A stretch of 64,000 bases of DNA from Lolium rigidum (GCF_022539505.1 NC_061513.1:346285617-346349616), one strand, 5' to 3'. Positions 33,501 to 44,038 are shown, counted from the first letter of the stretch. Numbers and translations: made by a program. Notes: generated by a model from the sequence alone, not told the origin.

Positions 33501-35167
33501 GGAGTGGGCGCGTCGTGTAGGCGGCGTCGAGGCGGTGCTAACGCGCGTCATGGCGAGGACGGGGATGGACTGAGGCGGTCGTCATCTTCGTGCGACCGTG
33601 CAGTACCGCGGCGGAGTGCGTTGGCGATGACGGTGGCTACAGGGTTCCCGCGGTCCAATGGCGGTGTCTAGGAGGTAGGTGGTGTCCTGGTGAGTGCGTA
33701 GGAGAGGAGAGAGGGCGAGGCGAGCGTGGAGTCAACGGGAGCAGGCGATGAACTGGCGCGCCCAGGGACATGGTCTGGCGTGCTCTGGCTCGTCGGGGCA
33801 CGTCGTGTTCTGGGCGTCATCGTGCTCTCTTGGGCCAGGGGCCATGTCTAGCTTGCTCAGCAGAGAGGGGGAAGGACCAATGACATGGTTTGGTTGGCTG
33901 GAGGTGAGAGGAGAGAGGGTGAGCATGGTGGGTGGCATGTCATGCCACGGCATGGCTTGGCATGGTCCAATCACTGAGGTACAGGGGTACCAAGGCCTGG
34001 CTTTGTTTGCTGGGTGCAAGAGGGAGCTAGTGCTGACCAAAGGCTGGCTGGTTTAGGCAAAAATCCTTTGGTTAAAAGCATGTGTGGAGTTGGTAGGTTA
34101 GTGTCTACCAAGTGTTTGATGTAATGGCCGAAAGAAATAATTTTTTGAATTTTGCCAAATCCTTTTATTGGTGTGATTCATATATGATTTGGCACATGTG
34201 GTGGTCTTGGTTTGCAAAGGTGAGTAGTTTTGTGAAATTCCAAAATGGGTAGAATTTAGAATCTGATTCAATGTCTCCACTTTGCTTTATGATAAAAATA
34301 AATTGAGAAGGAATTTGCATGGATGATCTTGAGCAAAGTTGTTCACCTTGAAGAGGTCTTGGATGAGGTGCAAATACTTGAGAAAGTTTAGTTTGGAAAA
34401 CTCTTAGTACAATGGCTAAAAGTGGGTAAGATATTAAAATTGTAACATATGACCATTATCATATGTGACTTGGTTTTTGATTTTCTATTTATTTGATTTG
34501 CATTACTTTGATTCAAGAGTGATTCTTATTAGTTTAGGAACATTTCCAAACCATTGAAACAATTCAAAATGGCCTAGTTTAAAGATTTGCAAAAATGGCC
34601 ATAGCCTCATATGTGATGATATTTGCATTTTTCTTATTCTTCTATTTTGTTTCACTTGATTCCTTTGGGCATGGTCTAGGGTCCATTTAGGGTTAGATTA
34701 GGTTTAGTGATGGTTTCAAACCATTTGAGTAGAGTATGAGGGCATAGGGCAAGATTTGCCATTAGGGCCATGTGCCACATATGCTTCTATGCATATTTTT
34801 ATTTTATTTTTGTTTCACCTTTGATTTTGTTGGTAAGTGATAGGTTGGGTTTGTTGAGGTCTTTCAAATCATCCAACAAGGTAGAACATGGCCTAGTTCC
34901 TTATTTGCAAGGATAGCCATAGGCTTTCATAGGCTTTTTCTTATTTAAATCCTTTTTATTTTGTTTTAACTTGGAGGGTGAAAAGAAAGTAAGGTTTAGG
35001 GTTTTAGGAACATTTGGTAAGCATGCCAACAACTACCATGGCAATAGCACAACATCTAAGCATGGGTACTATGCATAGCACCTTATTTAATAAAAGTTTT
35101 TGTTGGTTCTCATTTTTGGAAAAAGGGAAATTCATTTTCTCTTTGTTTTAAAATTTGGGATGTTACA
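30555..35167 (-). mobile_element. Solo LTR of a Tekay-like Ty3/gypsy element, 4613 bp
   Basis: Minus strand begins TGTAACATCCCAAATTTT and ends GGGTGTTGACA. The flanks are perfect CTTGG duplications (30550-30554 and 35168-35172), and they interrupt an exon. I see no primer-binding site, polypurine tract or second LTR, so it is a solo LTR and not a complete element. On the minus strand a TATAAAA box lies at 33421-33427, followed by a GC-rich leader (33415 down to about 32940). The open frames at 33052-33489 and 33694-34056 are in GC-rich LTR sequence and are not genes. Confidence 0.85.
33421..33427 (-). promoter_or_regulatory. TATA box of the 4.6 kb solo LTR
   Basis: TATAAAAGGAGG on the minus strand, at the start of the GC-rich leader. 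Good match to plant TATA boxes and consistent with the orientation set by the LTR ends. Confidence 0.55.
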
Positions 35168-35681
35168 CTTGGCTTCGCCGAGGATGATCTCATGGCCGCC
35201 CCGAGCCACCTCGTTGACAACAAGGCCCAGGGTTCCAGCTGTGTTGGCATGATCGAGCCACACCGCGTCCTCTGGCTAAGGAACTCCCTTGGCAAGTACC
35301 ACTCAAAGGTGTAGTGGTGCCCTTGAGGGGGTGGTTCAGGGGATGCATGCATGGAGCTAGTGATGATGATGATGATGTACATTCTGGCAGTAAATAGGGA
35401 TGAAAAACATTTGATGGCCCCTTATGTAACTATAATGAGGTGGTATATACTAACCCATCAGGTGATGGTGAACTTGCGGTATTAGGATGACACCCACTTT
35501 TGTTGTGGTGGTAGGATGACACCATGGTAGTGTAGGATGAACTTGTGATCCACTTTTTGGAATGATCATGCATGCTCCTGTTAGTTTATCATTTGCTGTC
35601 AACACTTGTGTTGTTCTGTTGCTCTTTTCTGAATTGCTTAATGGTTGTGATCGATTACTTGTTCTTCTTATGGCGTGCTAG

Positions 35682-35926
35682 TGGTATGTGGTGTTCCGCG
35701 AACGGGTTCGAGGAATCTACAGCTCATGGAGGGTGTGTCAAGACCAGGTCAGTGGCTACTCCAACAACAACTACCGAGGGTATGAAACATTGGAGGAGGC
35801 ACATCAAGAGTACCTCACCTTCCTGGAAGAGGAGCTCATGGAAGATCGGGACATCGATGAGGCAGTGCCATTAGCATAGCTGCCGCCAGAGGAAGTACAT
35901 GCTCTACAAGGAGCACCGCTGGAGGT
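35682..35926 (+). pseudogene. Viroplasmin/RNase H1 N-terminal-like domain (PF01693-like) gene, one stop
   Basis: After an acceptor GCGTGCTAG the frame reads WYVVFRERVRGIYSSW, then CQDQVSGYSNNNYRGY and an acidic tail (FLEEELMEDRDIDEAV). This is the small fold found at the N-terminus of RNase H1 and in plant pararetrovirus inclusion proteins, which binds RNA/DNA hybrids or double-stranded RNA; here it is encoded alone. A TAG at 35877-35879 (a CAG by one change) stops it, and the frame then stays open to a donor GAG|GTACGC at 35926/35927. It lies 370 bp after the Myb/SANT gene on the same strand, so both were probably carried by one element. Confidence 0.65.
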
Positions 35927-36360
35927 ACGCCCCTAATTTGGACACCCTAATTTTATGCCTATGATTTCCATACAATTTCATCAAATGTAGGGTCTTTGGT
36001 ACACTTAGTCACTTACACTGAAACCAGAAAATACTACATAACTAAACAACTCTAGTTATGTACAAAAAGTAGTCAGACGTTTGTAAAATGTAGAAGTTGA
36101 TGCCATGTTAAACAACAATTCCCATTTGTTTCAGCAGGTAAGAAACCACTAATATCATACTACCCCCCCCCCCCCCCCACACCACCAAATAATTAAAATT
36201 GTGTACTATTTAAAGAGATACCGTAGCTTGCTAACGTGTGCAATCTCCTTTTCTTCTTGCACTACATTGCATCACCTAAACAATTAAAGAGTCCCTTTTA
36301 CTAATCGTAGCAATAATGCGTAATGAATAAGCTCTACCAAACGCTCCCGAATGCAGGCAA
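35927..36360. other. 3' part of the Myb/SANT-viroplasmin unit
   Basis: Non-coding. Contains a run of about 16 C at 36163-36178. Near its right edge is CGAATGCAGGC (about 36350-36360), the reverse complement of the 11-mer at about 5036-5046. Confidence 0.4.
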
Positions 36361-36828
36361 TCTGGAATAGTGACTTGCATTGACGACACTTTGTGAACTA
36401 ACTGACAACAAGGATAAAATCCTACACAAGATGATTTGGTATGAAATAATTGTGTTGCTGCACGAACACATGAGACCAACATCACATTCCACGATCAATG
36501 GCCTAAATATTTACCATACTCATCAGAATATGATTTATGAGTATACATATTAAAATCAATCATATGTTATTTTACAAGTTTTAGAGTGATTGGCATTTTT
36601 AATAGCCGTTTATCTGCTCCGATCTAACGGTGATAAATAGACGGAACCAAACAGACGGAACCAAAATTGTGGAACCGAAACCAAAATTTGTGGGACCGGA
36701 ACTGCTAATATATTTTATGAAAATAGTAAAAATCGAACGACCTTTCGATCCACCAAACCATCGGATTAGTCTGCACAAATCCTAAAGTCATCCAGGTCTA
36801 TGAACCTTGTTTTCCCCGCTTATCTCTC
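36361..36828. other. Unassigned AT-rich stretch
   Basis: No gene. The words GACGGAACCAAA and GGAACC recur at 36640-36710; the same AGACGGAACCAAA words occur on the far side of the F-box-like scrap at 39090-39125. Ends in CCCCGCTTATCTCTC (36814-36828), the left target duplication of the retroposon. Confidence 0.4.
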
Positions 36829-38109
36829 TCGAAATAGGCTTTCGCCCCGCTTTATAAATAAAGCCAAACGGCAGAACGATACAAGGTGATGAGGAAACCC
36901 TCTTACAAAGCAGACCAGAGATAAACTAGAAAACTAAGAAGCACCGAGCTTGCCACCAAAGATGACATGAGACTAAGGAGACCCGGGCTCCATGACAACG
37001 CCCCCAAGAAGGTAACGACGTCACTGCCGCCGCCGTTGCCAAGACCACAATGGTCTAGGATTTTCACCCGGAGCCCAAGTGAGGAGAGGAAGCCACATCG
37101 ACGCCCTCAAGAGGGTCACGACACCCTCGGGCGTCGCCGTCGATGGCGCCAAGCGCTGGGCTTTCGCCCGGAACAACCCTCACCGCAACTGGTCCCTAAG
37201 TCTACCAGGCACCCCCGAGCCGAGCTTCTACCGCGCGATCTGGGCACTGAGCACACCAAGGCGTGTCCAGCACCAGGAGCTCCCGACACCCACTCCTCGC
37301 CACCCTCGTGGCCCGAAGAGACGGCCATCACCACTGCCACGTCGCCCGCCGCCGAGCCGCCCGTGCAGTCCACCTTCCGGGGCCGCTGCCCCGGCATCCG
37401 CGAGCTCTGCCGGTGTCGCCAGGTCCAACGTGTGGCCTGAGAGCCTATGGAGGTAGACGGTTTGGGTCCGGATGGCAGCAACAGCCTAGCCACCTGGAGG
37501 ACGTCCTCCACCGCCGCCAGCGGGTGCCGACCGGACGCGGTTGCAGGGACACACCAGGCCCCTCAGGCCCGGCCGAGCCCAGGCTGGGCCCGTAAAGTCC
37601 CCGCCTCCACGCTGCTGCACGTAGGCCGCCGCCGTCGCTGCCGTCCTGCTCCTCCCCGTGCTACCACATCCGCTCCAGGTGACGTCGCCAGCGGGAGCAG
37701 CCTGGCCCGCCCAAGTCCAGAAGGGCCCCGCCTGGGCCCAGATCTGGGCCGGTGGATCCCGGCCGCCGCCACTGAACCGCAACGCCCCGCCGCCCTGCGC
37801 CGACGCGAGACGAACCTGCCACACCGCGCATCACCCGCCGCCTCCACAGCCAGACGCCACGCAGCGCCACCGCCGAGGGTGAGGTCCACCGTGCACCGCC
37901 GCCTGACCGCCAGCCCCGCCTGGGGAGGACCTGCGCCGGGTAGAAGAAGAGCCACCGCCGCCGGCACCGCCCGGGCTTTGCCCGGCGGCTCCCGCCGGCG
38001 GCGGCAGCGAGGGGAGGGTGGAGGAGGAGGGACGGGAGGTTAGGGTTTTTTCGCCCTGGAGTCGCTCACGGGGGAGCGACCCGAGGGACGGGGGGGGGGG
38101 GGGGCATCA
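36829..38109 (-). mobile_element. LINE-like non-coding retroposon, 1281 bp, with 15 bp target duplication
   Basis: Flanked by perfect CCCCGCTTATCTCTC at 36814-36828 and 38110-38124. A 15 bp duplication and the absence of inverted or long terminal repeats point to target-primed insertion. The left end has GCTTTATAAATAAAGC next to GGCTTTCGCCCCGC (36839-36868), which I recall as the 3' terminal hairpin of Triticeae LINEs, so the element reads on the minus strand. Its 5' end (right) is a run of about 15 G (C on the element strand). The body is very GC-rich, with open frames on all strands (36967-37440, 37447-38043, 37563-37967) but no endonuclease or reverse transcriptase motif. It is probably a non-autonomous or internally deleted LINE derivative. 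Confidence 0.72.
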
Positions 38110-38201
38110 CCCCGCTTATCTCTCGCATCTCACGATGAACTATGGTATCTTTCTCCCATTAAACTCTCTCATTGTCCGATGGGCAATGGCAGGCAAGGCA
38201 A

Positions 38202-38265
38202 GGAGCATCGGCAGCGGCTTTGTCCTATCGCATGGAGCATCGGCAGCGGCTTTGTCCTATCGCGT
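38202..38265. repeat. 32 bp tandem duplication
   Basis: Units 38202-38233 and 38234-38265 start GGAGCATCGGCAGCGG and differ only at one base at the end (AT against GT). Recent slippage or unequal exchange within the gene scrap. Confidence 0.85.
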
Positions 38266-38329
38266 GCTGCCAGAACTGTCTTATACAGTACCGCCCCCTT
38301 CTGGCCTCTCGTGCGATGGCCCCCCTCTT

Positions 38330-38570
38330 GCTCGGCATCGGCCATGCCGCCGGCGGCGGCGCTGAGCAGTACCTCATCTGCAACCCTACGCGTGAGTGGA
38401 GCAACCTCCCGCGGCCGCGCCGTGAGCCCGTGACTCTAGACAGAAGCGCAGCGAGTTCGTCTTCAACATCCACGAGCCCTCGGGCAAGTACCGGCTCATG
38501 ATCAGCGGCCAAGAGCCGAACTACTGTGTCTTGTCTTGTCGGCCGGCAGCAACGTGCCACGGAGGCTGAG
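38330..38570 (+). pseudogene. F-box-associated-like gene fragment
   Basis: The plus strand reads EQYLICNPTREWSNLP at about 38362-38410, a motif of plant F-box proteins (the NP.T.EW.LP pattern of the C-terminal repeat domain). After a frameshift, FVFNIHEPSGKYRLMISG follows at about 38455-38510. No F-box itself and no full domain is present. It is a scrap in disrupted frames and may have been captured by a transposon. The identification rests on a short motif. Confidence 0.4.
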
Positions 38571-38599
38571 CGTGCATGCCATGCCGATAGAGCAGATCG

Positions 38600-38986
38600 T
38601 CACATCCATGTCAGACACCGACCATGAATTTGGAAGCTTGTAGAACCTGATGACGCTGACTGCTCTTCACGGACACTTGCAGAGTTGCAGTGGCTGCAGC
38701 ACATGGATTCCGGGCTCACTGGCGAGACGTTCGGGCGAATGCGTCCTCCTTCCGTGTCCTGGAAGTAGAACTCGAACTTGCTCGTCGCGAACGAGTCGCT
38801 CATGCCGTGTGAGCTAGGCCATCTCACCTCTGGGCGCTCGACGGCTACGCTGGCGTTGCCGCCACTGGAAAGGAGAGTTGGGATTGGCAGCACCGCGTCG
38901 AGGTACCATGGCGTCGGCGGGCGCTCGTGTGAGAGTTCTTTCCGCCGGCAATCCATCTGATTCTGATTTTCTTTTATTTGGAACAC
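38600..38986 (-). other. Uncharacterised minus-strand open frame, 128 codons
   Basis: Open from 38986 to 38600 with WYLDAVLPIPTLLSSGG and FEFYFQDTEGGRI. I do not recognise it. GC content and position continue from the F-box-like scrap, so it may be another fragment of captured gene sequence read on the opposite strand. No promoter or splice evidence. Confidence 0.2.
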
Positions 38987-39398
38987 TGATTAAAACGTCC
39001 GTTCCGGAGCTCTTTTACGGTGTCATATCATTATAGAACTTACAGAAAATTTATCACATATTTAATCAACGGTCACGAAAAATTACATTAGACGGAACCA
39101 AAATTTGATTAGACGGAACCAAATTTTATTTTATCAGCTAATAAAGCATGCACCCTTCACATGAGCGAATCCCATTATTGTAAAACATATTTGCACGAAA
39201 ATGCACTTTCATAAACAAATAGATGCAAGCATATATCTTTCAAGCACATCAAATAGCTGGGATAACTTCTATGGATAACAATTAATAAGTTACCCAATTA
39301 ATAAATTACCCAACATGGAAAGTAACCGTCACGCTAGATCTAATTCTTTCATGGATTGGTGCAAGAGCGCCCCTTACCCCTAGCGCAAGAGAGGCTCT
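38987..39398. other. AT-rich spacer, nothing recognised
   Basis: No gene or repeat boundary seen apart from two AGACGGAACCAAA words near 39092 and 39111. Confidence 0.4.
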
Positions 39399-39401
39399 TA
39401 A

Positions 39402-39673
39402 GAGCAATTCCAATAGTGCAGCCGGGTGCTGGCTATAAGACCAGCTATAGTCAGTTTATAGCTTACTTGTACAATAGTTGACTTTAAGGATTGATAACTT
39501 TATGTGTAAAAGGCCCACCACACATAATCACAAAGTGCCTAGGAGCACGTGCAAGAGCTGGCTCTTGCATGAGAGCTCATCTCTCTTCTCTCCACTTCTC
39601 TCTCATCCACCTAAGCAAAACAACACTATTTTAATTCTTATAGCATGCTGAGTCAGCCTTATTGTACTTGCTC
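39402..39673. mobile_element. Tourist-like MITE (PIF/Harbinger), 272 bp
   Basis: Ends GAGCAATTCCAATA and, in reverse complement, GAGCAAGTACAATA, flanked by TAA on both sides (39399-39401 and 39674-39676). Size, ends and the TAA duplication are those of Tourist elements. Non-coding; it would need a PIF/Harbinger transposase supplied from elsewhere. Confidence 0.8.
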
Positions 39674-39676
39674 TAA

Positions 39677-40170
39677 CTGCACACCAAGCATACTCCAGTT
39701 GCGCACACTATATTTCCTTCATGTAATCTGTATTCATTGAAGTATGAAGTGGTACGAAGTGTCTGTTTCATGGTGGGAAATCCGGCATGACAAATTTTAC
39801 AGGCTTGTGGCACGGCAGCAACGGCCGAAGGCACAACAACAATTGGCTCGCGTGTGCAAGGAGAGGCTGATCAAGGCGTATTAGTACCTTCCTGTAAGGC
39901 AAACCATTTTTGTTGAAGTCCAGCATGCAGCAGGCTATCGAAGAAAGCGAATGCATAATGCATTCCAAGCACCAAAGAATAGGCAGCAGAAGAGCATTTG
40001 ATTTCTTTGAATCGAGGCCTCTTTATCTGATCTCATCCCCATATAAACAAAAGAAATGCTGAAATGTGAGGGGAAGGAACGCCAAAACCAAGAAGATATA
40101 GTATCCTTACATTTCTTGGTAGTAGTGGATCACCTGACAATGGGCAAGCTACTCTCTAGTTGCACCCGAA
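39677..40170. other. Spacer between two MITEs, nothing recognised
   Basis: A 66-codon minus-strand frame (39768-39968) has no recognised motif. Ends with CACCCGAA (40163-40170), the left target duplication of the hAT MITE. Confidence 0.35.
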
Positions 40171-40775
40171 TAGAGGTGTAAATGGAGCGGATCGGACTGG
40201 ATTTTTCTCATACCAAATCATTTATCATATCTTCTCGGATTCGGATCGGAGCTGATATTGATCGGTTTCAGATTCGGATGCGGATGTACGAAAATGCGGA
40301 TTCAAATTGGAAATATGGTGGAGTCGGACCGAAAACAAAAATAGTTGAATATATGCTCTTGGTAGATAGTTATAGTTCTTGCAGATTTTAGGAGAGATTC
40401 AAACTTTCAGTTTTTTGTAGTTAAGAAAAAAGAGTCACAATGCGCTAAAACTGAAGCATTGATAAAAATCTAGAGCTAAACATGCTTGAAAAATGAATTT
40501 GCTAACTTAGTAACTAGTAACCTTGCAAGATTGGCTTTTGCTTTTGTCTCAAAATTCGTATTATCCGGTTTAAAACTTTGGATTCTCCTAATTAAATTGT
40601 GGATAATTCATATCCGCATGCTATTTGGTATACCATAACCTATACCGTATCGAGAGCACCATTTCAGAATCGGATATCCTCATCCGTCGGATTTTTAAAA
40701 TTTGGATATGGACATCTTATAACGGATTCATCGCCGGTTTTGGTGAATAAATTATCCTATCCGTTTACACCCCTA
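40171..40775. mobile_element. hAT-type MITE, 605 bp
   Basis: Left end TAGAGGTGTAAATGGA and right end (reverse complement) TAGGGGTGTAAACGGA, 14 of 16 identical. Flanks CACCCGAA (40163-40170) and CACCTGAA (40776-40783) are an 8 bp duplication with one change. The interior is rich in CGGAT and ATCCG words. These are the features of the common grass hAT MITEs. Confidence 0.85.
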
Positions 40776-41624
40776 CACCTGAAGGTTGTGGAAGATAGAG
40801 GTCGCGATTACAATAGAGCACAACAAATAGATCAGGAATCATTCCCTCCTTGTTGAATTCGTGGTAAAACATACAAATCCCATACATGACGTCCTTCTGA
40901 AATGTGATAGCATCCTTTCCGGTGAATCACGAGTAGGCACGCAAACATGTTACCATCATCCGTCGTCAGCCTAGCATATGTAAGAGGTACTTCACAAGCA
41001 ACTGTCCATTTATTTATCAGGCTATTGGTCAACTATTGAATCTGAACAGCGAAGCTAAGCTTTATAATAACTGATGATTTACCATCTTAGGAATCATCAG
41101 GAAGTTTCAATCTAAGAACCAGGCAAAAATGAAACACTAATTTAGAAGCTTGTCGGCACAATATCTATTTGGTATAAGCAAAGTGTCAAACATCAAAAAC
41201 ACGATCCGTTTGGAGTGTAAGTGTGTAACTTGTATTGGATCGAACTTGGTAATGAAAGACAGCTTCAGACGATAACCTACAAACATAGAAAAAATTGTGA
41301 AAAACACTCAAACAAAAAGGAAAAGCCAAGAAACATTTGAACAAAACGCTACATTAGTGTTGGTTTTCAAAAGAGAACCTCCTAGCCCAACGTGTACACA
41401 AGAATCTCGACGCAAAATGCTAGATGGGCTTGTGACTGAAACCTACATGTATTACATAAGAAAATCATGAGTTACAACATCATCAATAACCATTTGGTTA
41501 TACATTGGAAAGTCATGAGTTTACAGCACAATCAATAACCATTTAGTGACAATGATACTATCCTATGGATGGTATATTGTGCAGGGTTCAGTGTTGTTTT
41601 CCAAGAGCATGCTGTGTTGGTGAG
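40776..41624. other. Spacer before the gag-only LTR element; possible gene scrap on the minus strand
   Basis: Minus-strand frame 40832-41032 (ARLTTDDGNMFACLLVIH and on) looks protein-like in composition, but I cannot name it. The rest is AT-rich, with a local repeat of CATGAGTT.ACA..A.CATCAATAACCATTT in two versions near 41467 and 41514. Confidence 0.3.
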
Positions 41625-43981
41625 TGTAAGGGTATATTGCCCCTATGTGTGGTTTTGGTAATCAATGACAATCCCTATGGACTAATGTTTTCATTGACTT
41701 TATATGAAGGAATATTTCATAGGTACTACTTGTATTCCATGTGTTGGATTCAAGTATGGATGCCATGAAGATAAAGATACACCTTGTGTATTGGCATCAA
41801 GATCATCGATTTAAAGACATATATGTGATATGATCAAGAAGAAGAAACGAAGATGGAGTTCTTATGTGGAACTCAATATTAGCCATGCTCTATCTTATGT
41901 GAGTATGAGAAGATACAAGGTTGAGTTGGGCAAGTTCAAGATGAGCATCTTGAGTGGATCACATGCTTGAAGCTTGTCGTCCATTTGGTGATAATGGACA
42001 TGTGAAGATGTGCATCAATGGAGCTTTCCCATCATAATGTATGGGGGAGTATTTGTGAGTCTTCATGAAGCAATATTGATCAAGTGAGGCATTCCGGCTT
42101 GTGTAGAGCTTGAAGAGTTATCATCAAGATCAAGCGGGATGCGCAAGGCAAAGGTATGGCCTTGCTAGGTTTTCCTTTTACCGGTCTCAAGGTGGTTGTT
42201 GGGAGACCGGATTATAGGATAGATAGCCGCACTATCAAGAGGGGCTTTCGGTTGGGTAACTTGATCACATCGTCTTAGGGAGCTCAATCCTTTGCATACT
42301 TTGCATATCCTTATTGATTCTTGGTGTTTCTATGTGTAAGGTTCTTGAGCTTGTTGTTAGCTTTACAACAAGCCCAAGTTCATCGAAAACGGAGTTCGCA
42401 TGCATCTTCTATTGCGTTTTCGAGGTTGGGTGATTTTATCGGTTATTCATGATATAAGGTTCTACCTTTTATATTTATGATAAAATCCCCTTCTATAGAT
42501 TCTTGTGTTTTCACTTTCCATAGGATAGCATTTGTTCTTATCTCTCAAACAAAATTGGTTTCATTCGAATCGGAGTTCGGGAGAATTTGTTATTAAAGAA
42601 AAAGTAAAAGAAGAAAAAAAAGAAAAGGGGAGGGGCCAGCCGATCGACCGGGCCAGCCACCCGCCCACCCGGTCCGCAACCGGGCGCCAACCGGACCGGC
42701 CTTTGGCCCGTGACCGGCCGCAGGCCCGGTCCGCGACCGGCCTGCCCGGCGCTGCCCCCAGCCCGACCGGTTTCCCAACCGAGCCGCCTCACCGCCGCTC
42801 GGCCCACGCGGCCTGCCTCCCACGCGCGGCCTTAGCGATTTGCCACCCTATGCGGCGCGCTGCTCCGCCCGGTTGCTGGGCCGGCACGGCCGGACCCCCT
42901 GCTGGGCTCCTCAGCGCCCAAACCGGTCGGCCGGCCTGGCAGCCGTCTGGGCCTCCTTTTCTGCCCGTTTTTCCTGCATTTCCCTTGTCTTTTCCCCCCA
43001 ACGGTTTTATTTGTTCCCATGCTATAAATAGCTCTTCTTCCACCTTGAGCAAGCTAGTTCTTCCCATTCTCTCTCCTCCATTGTTGCATTTGAAGAACTT
43101 GCTCTCCCCTTTTATTCCTCCCATGATTCTTCTATTTCTTGAGGGATCTAAGAGAGGAGATCTAGATCTACACTTCCACCAATCCTTTTCTCCTCTAAGT
43201 GAGGGAAACTCTTGAGATCTAGATCTTGGAGTCTTTTGTTGACTTTCCCCATTGTTCTTCCTCTCCAATCTCATCTTAGCATTTGTTGCTTGGGTGGGAT
43301 TTGAGAGTGAAGGATTTGAACACCTCTAGTGTTCTTGCTTTGCATCATTGCATAGTGTTGAGCTCTCCACCACGATTAGTTCGAGTGAGAGACCGTGAGC
43401 TTGTTACTCTTAGAGGGAGACCTCCTAGTTGGCTTGGTGGTTGGTGCTCCGGTGATCTCTTCAAGAAGATTGTGAAGAGGCCCGGGCTTCTCCTTCGTGG
43501 AGGTTGTGAAGTGGTTGTGGAGCTTGCCATCTCCAGAGCGGAGGAAAAGCTAACCATAAGGAAAGGGCCATTATCCTTCGTGGGTGTGGTGCGGAGAATA
43601 GGGTGAGCCTTCGTGGCGCGGGGAATCCTTCGTGGGACCTCCACTCCTCCAAACGTGACGTACCTTCTTGCAAAGGAAGGGAACACGGGAATAAATCCTC
43701 GTCTCCGCGTGCCTCGGTTATTTCTATACCCGAGCTCTCTTTCCTTGTGATAGCCATCGTGCTTGAAGTACATATATCTTGCTATCACTTGTGCTACATA
43801 TATCTTGTGCCTATCATGCTTAGCTCTAGTTGATATTGTTACACTTAGTTGAGCTTAGCATATTTAGGGTTTGTGCTTGTAAACTAAACGATAGTTTAAT
43901 TCCGTATTCTTACAAGACAAATCCGCAAGTGTTTTTAATTGCCTATTCACCCCCCCCTCTAGGCGACATCTCGATCTTTCA
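41625..43981 (+). repeat. 5' LTR of a gag-only LTR retrotransposon, about 2.36 kb
   Basis: Start placed at TGTAAGGGTATATTGCCCC, end at TCGATCTTTCA just before the primer-binding site; the left border may be off by a few bases because the partner LTR is not in the window. A TATAAATA box at 43023-43030 is followed by a leader and transcribed part of about 930 bp. The GC-rich block before the TATA box (42630-42980) yields open frames (42532-43215 plus, 42789-43274 minus) that are not genes. Confidence 0.75.
43023..43030 (+). promoter_or_regulatory. TATA box of the gag-only element
   Basis: GCTATAAATAGC, a near-consensus plant TATA box, in the LTR after a GC-rich stretch and before a C/T-rich initiation region. 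Confidence 0.65.
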
Positions 43982-43983
43982 AT

Positions 43984-43995
43984 TGGTATCAGAGC
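43984..43995 (+). other. Primer-binding site (initiator tRNA-Met)
   Basis: TGGTATCAGAGC, the complement of the 3' end of plant initiator tRNA-Met, two bases after the LTR end. It fixes the plus orientation. Confidence 0.88.
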
Positions 43996-44038
43996 AAGGT
44001 CTCTCCTTGTTTAAGGCTTCACCGCCTTGAGAGTAAAG

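Larger units (their letters stand above)
29633..35314 (+). pseudogene. Myb/SANT-like DNA-binding domain gene (PF12776-like), four stops, split by a solo LTR
   Basis: Exon 29633-30088, intron 30089-30168 (GTGAGC...TCGTAG), exon 30169-30554, then the 4.6 kb solo LTR, then 35173-35314 with the stop at 35312-35314. The domain reads MKWLPFMSTFVLEKMCGLI, later VYNHLRKWRQRWLSISRLH and LSGAQW, followed by FSFGFATGKYA; relatives are plant proteins with a Myb/SANT-like fold, often carried by transposons. Basic KRKRGAF suggests nuclear targeting. Four in-frame stops lie at 29852 (TAG), 29951 (TAG), 30325 (TAA) and 30484 (TAG); each could come from a Gln codon by one C-to-T change. Reading continues in frame across the insertion when one CTTGG copy is ignored. 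It is clearly dead. Confidence 0.78.

Noticed and set aside
33694..34056. 120-codon plus-strand ORF
   Set aside because: GC-rich part of the 4.6 kb solo LTR, opposite to its own promoter direction.
30555..35167. Complete LTR element instead of solo LTR
   Set aside because: No primer-binding site, polypurine tract or second LTR can be found between the TG and CA ends.
35682..35926. Integrated plant pararetrovirus
   Set aside because: Only the short viroplasmin-like fold is present; it also occurs in cellular RNase H1, and no coat, movement or polymerase sequence is nearby.
37447..38043. 198-codon GC-rich ORF and overlapping frames on both strands
   Set aside because: Open frames on all strands follow from very high GC content in the LINE-like retroposon; no domain is visible.
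42532..43215. 227-codon Pro/Arg-rich ORF
   Set aside because: Lies across the promoter of an LTR, including the TATA box, and has low-complexity GC-rich composition.
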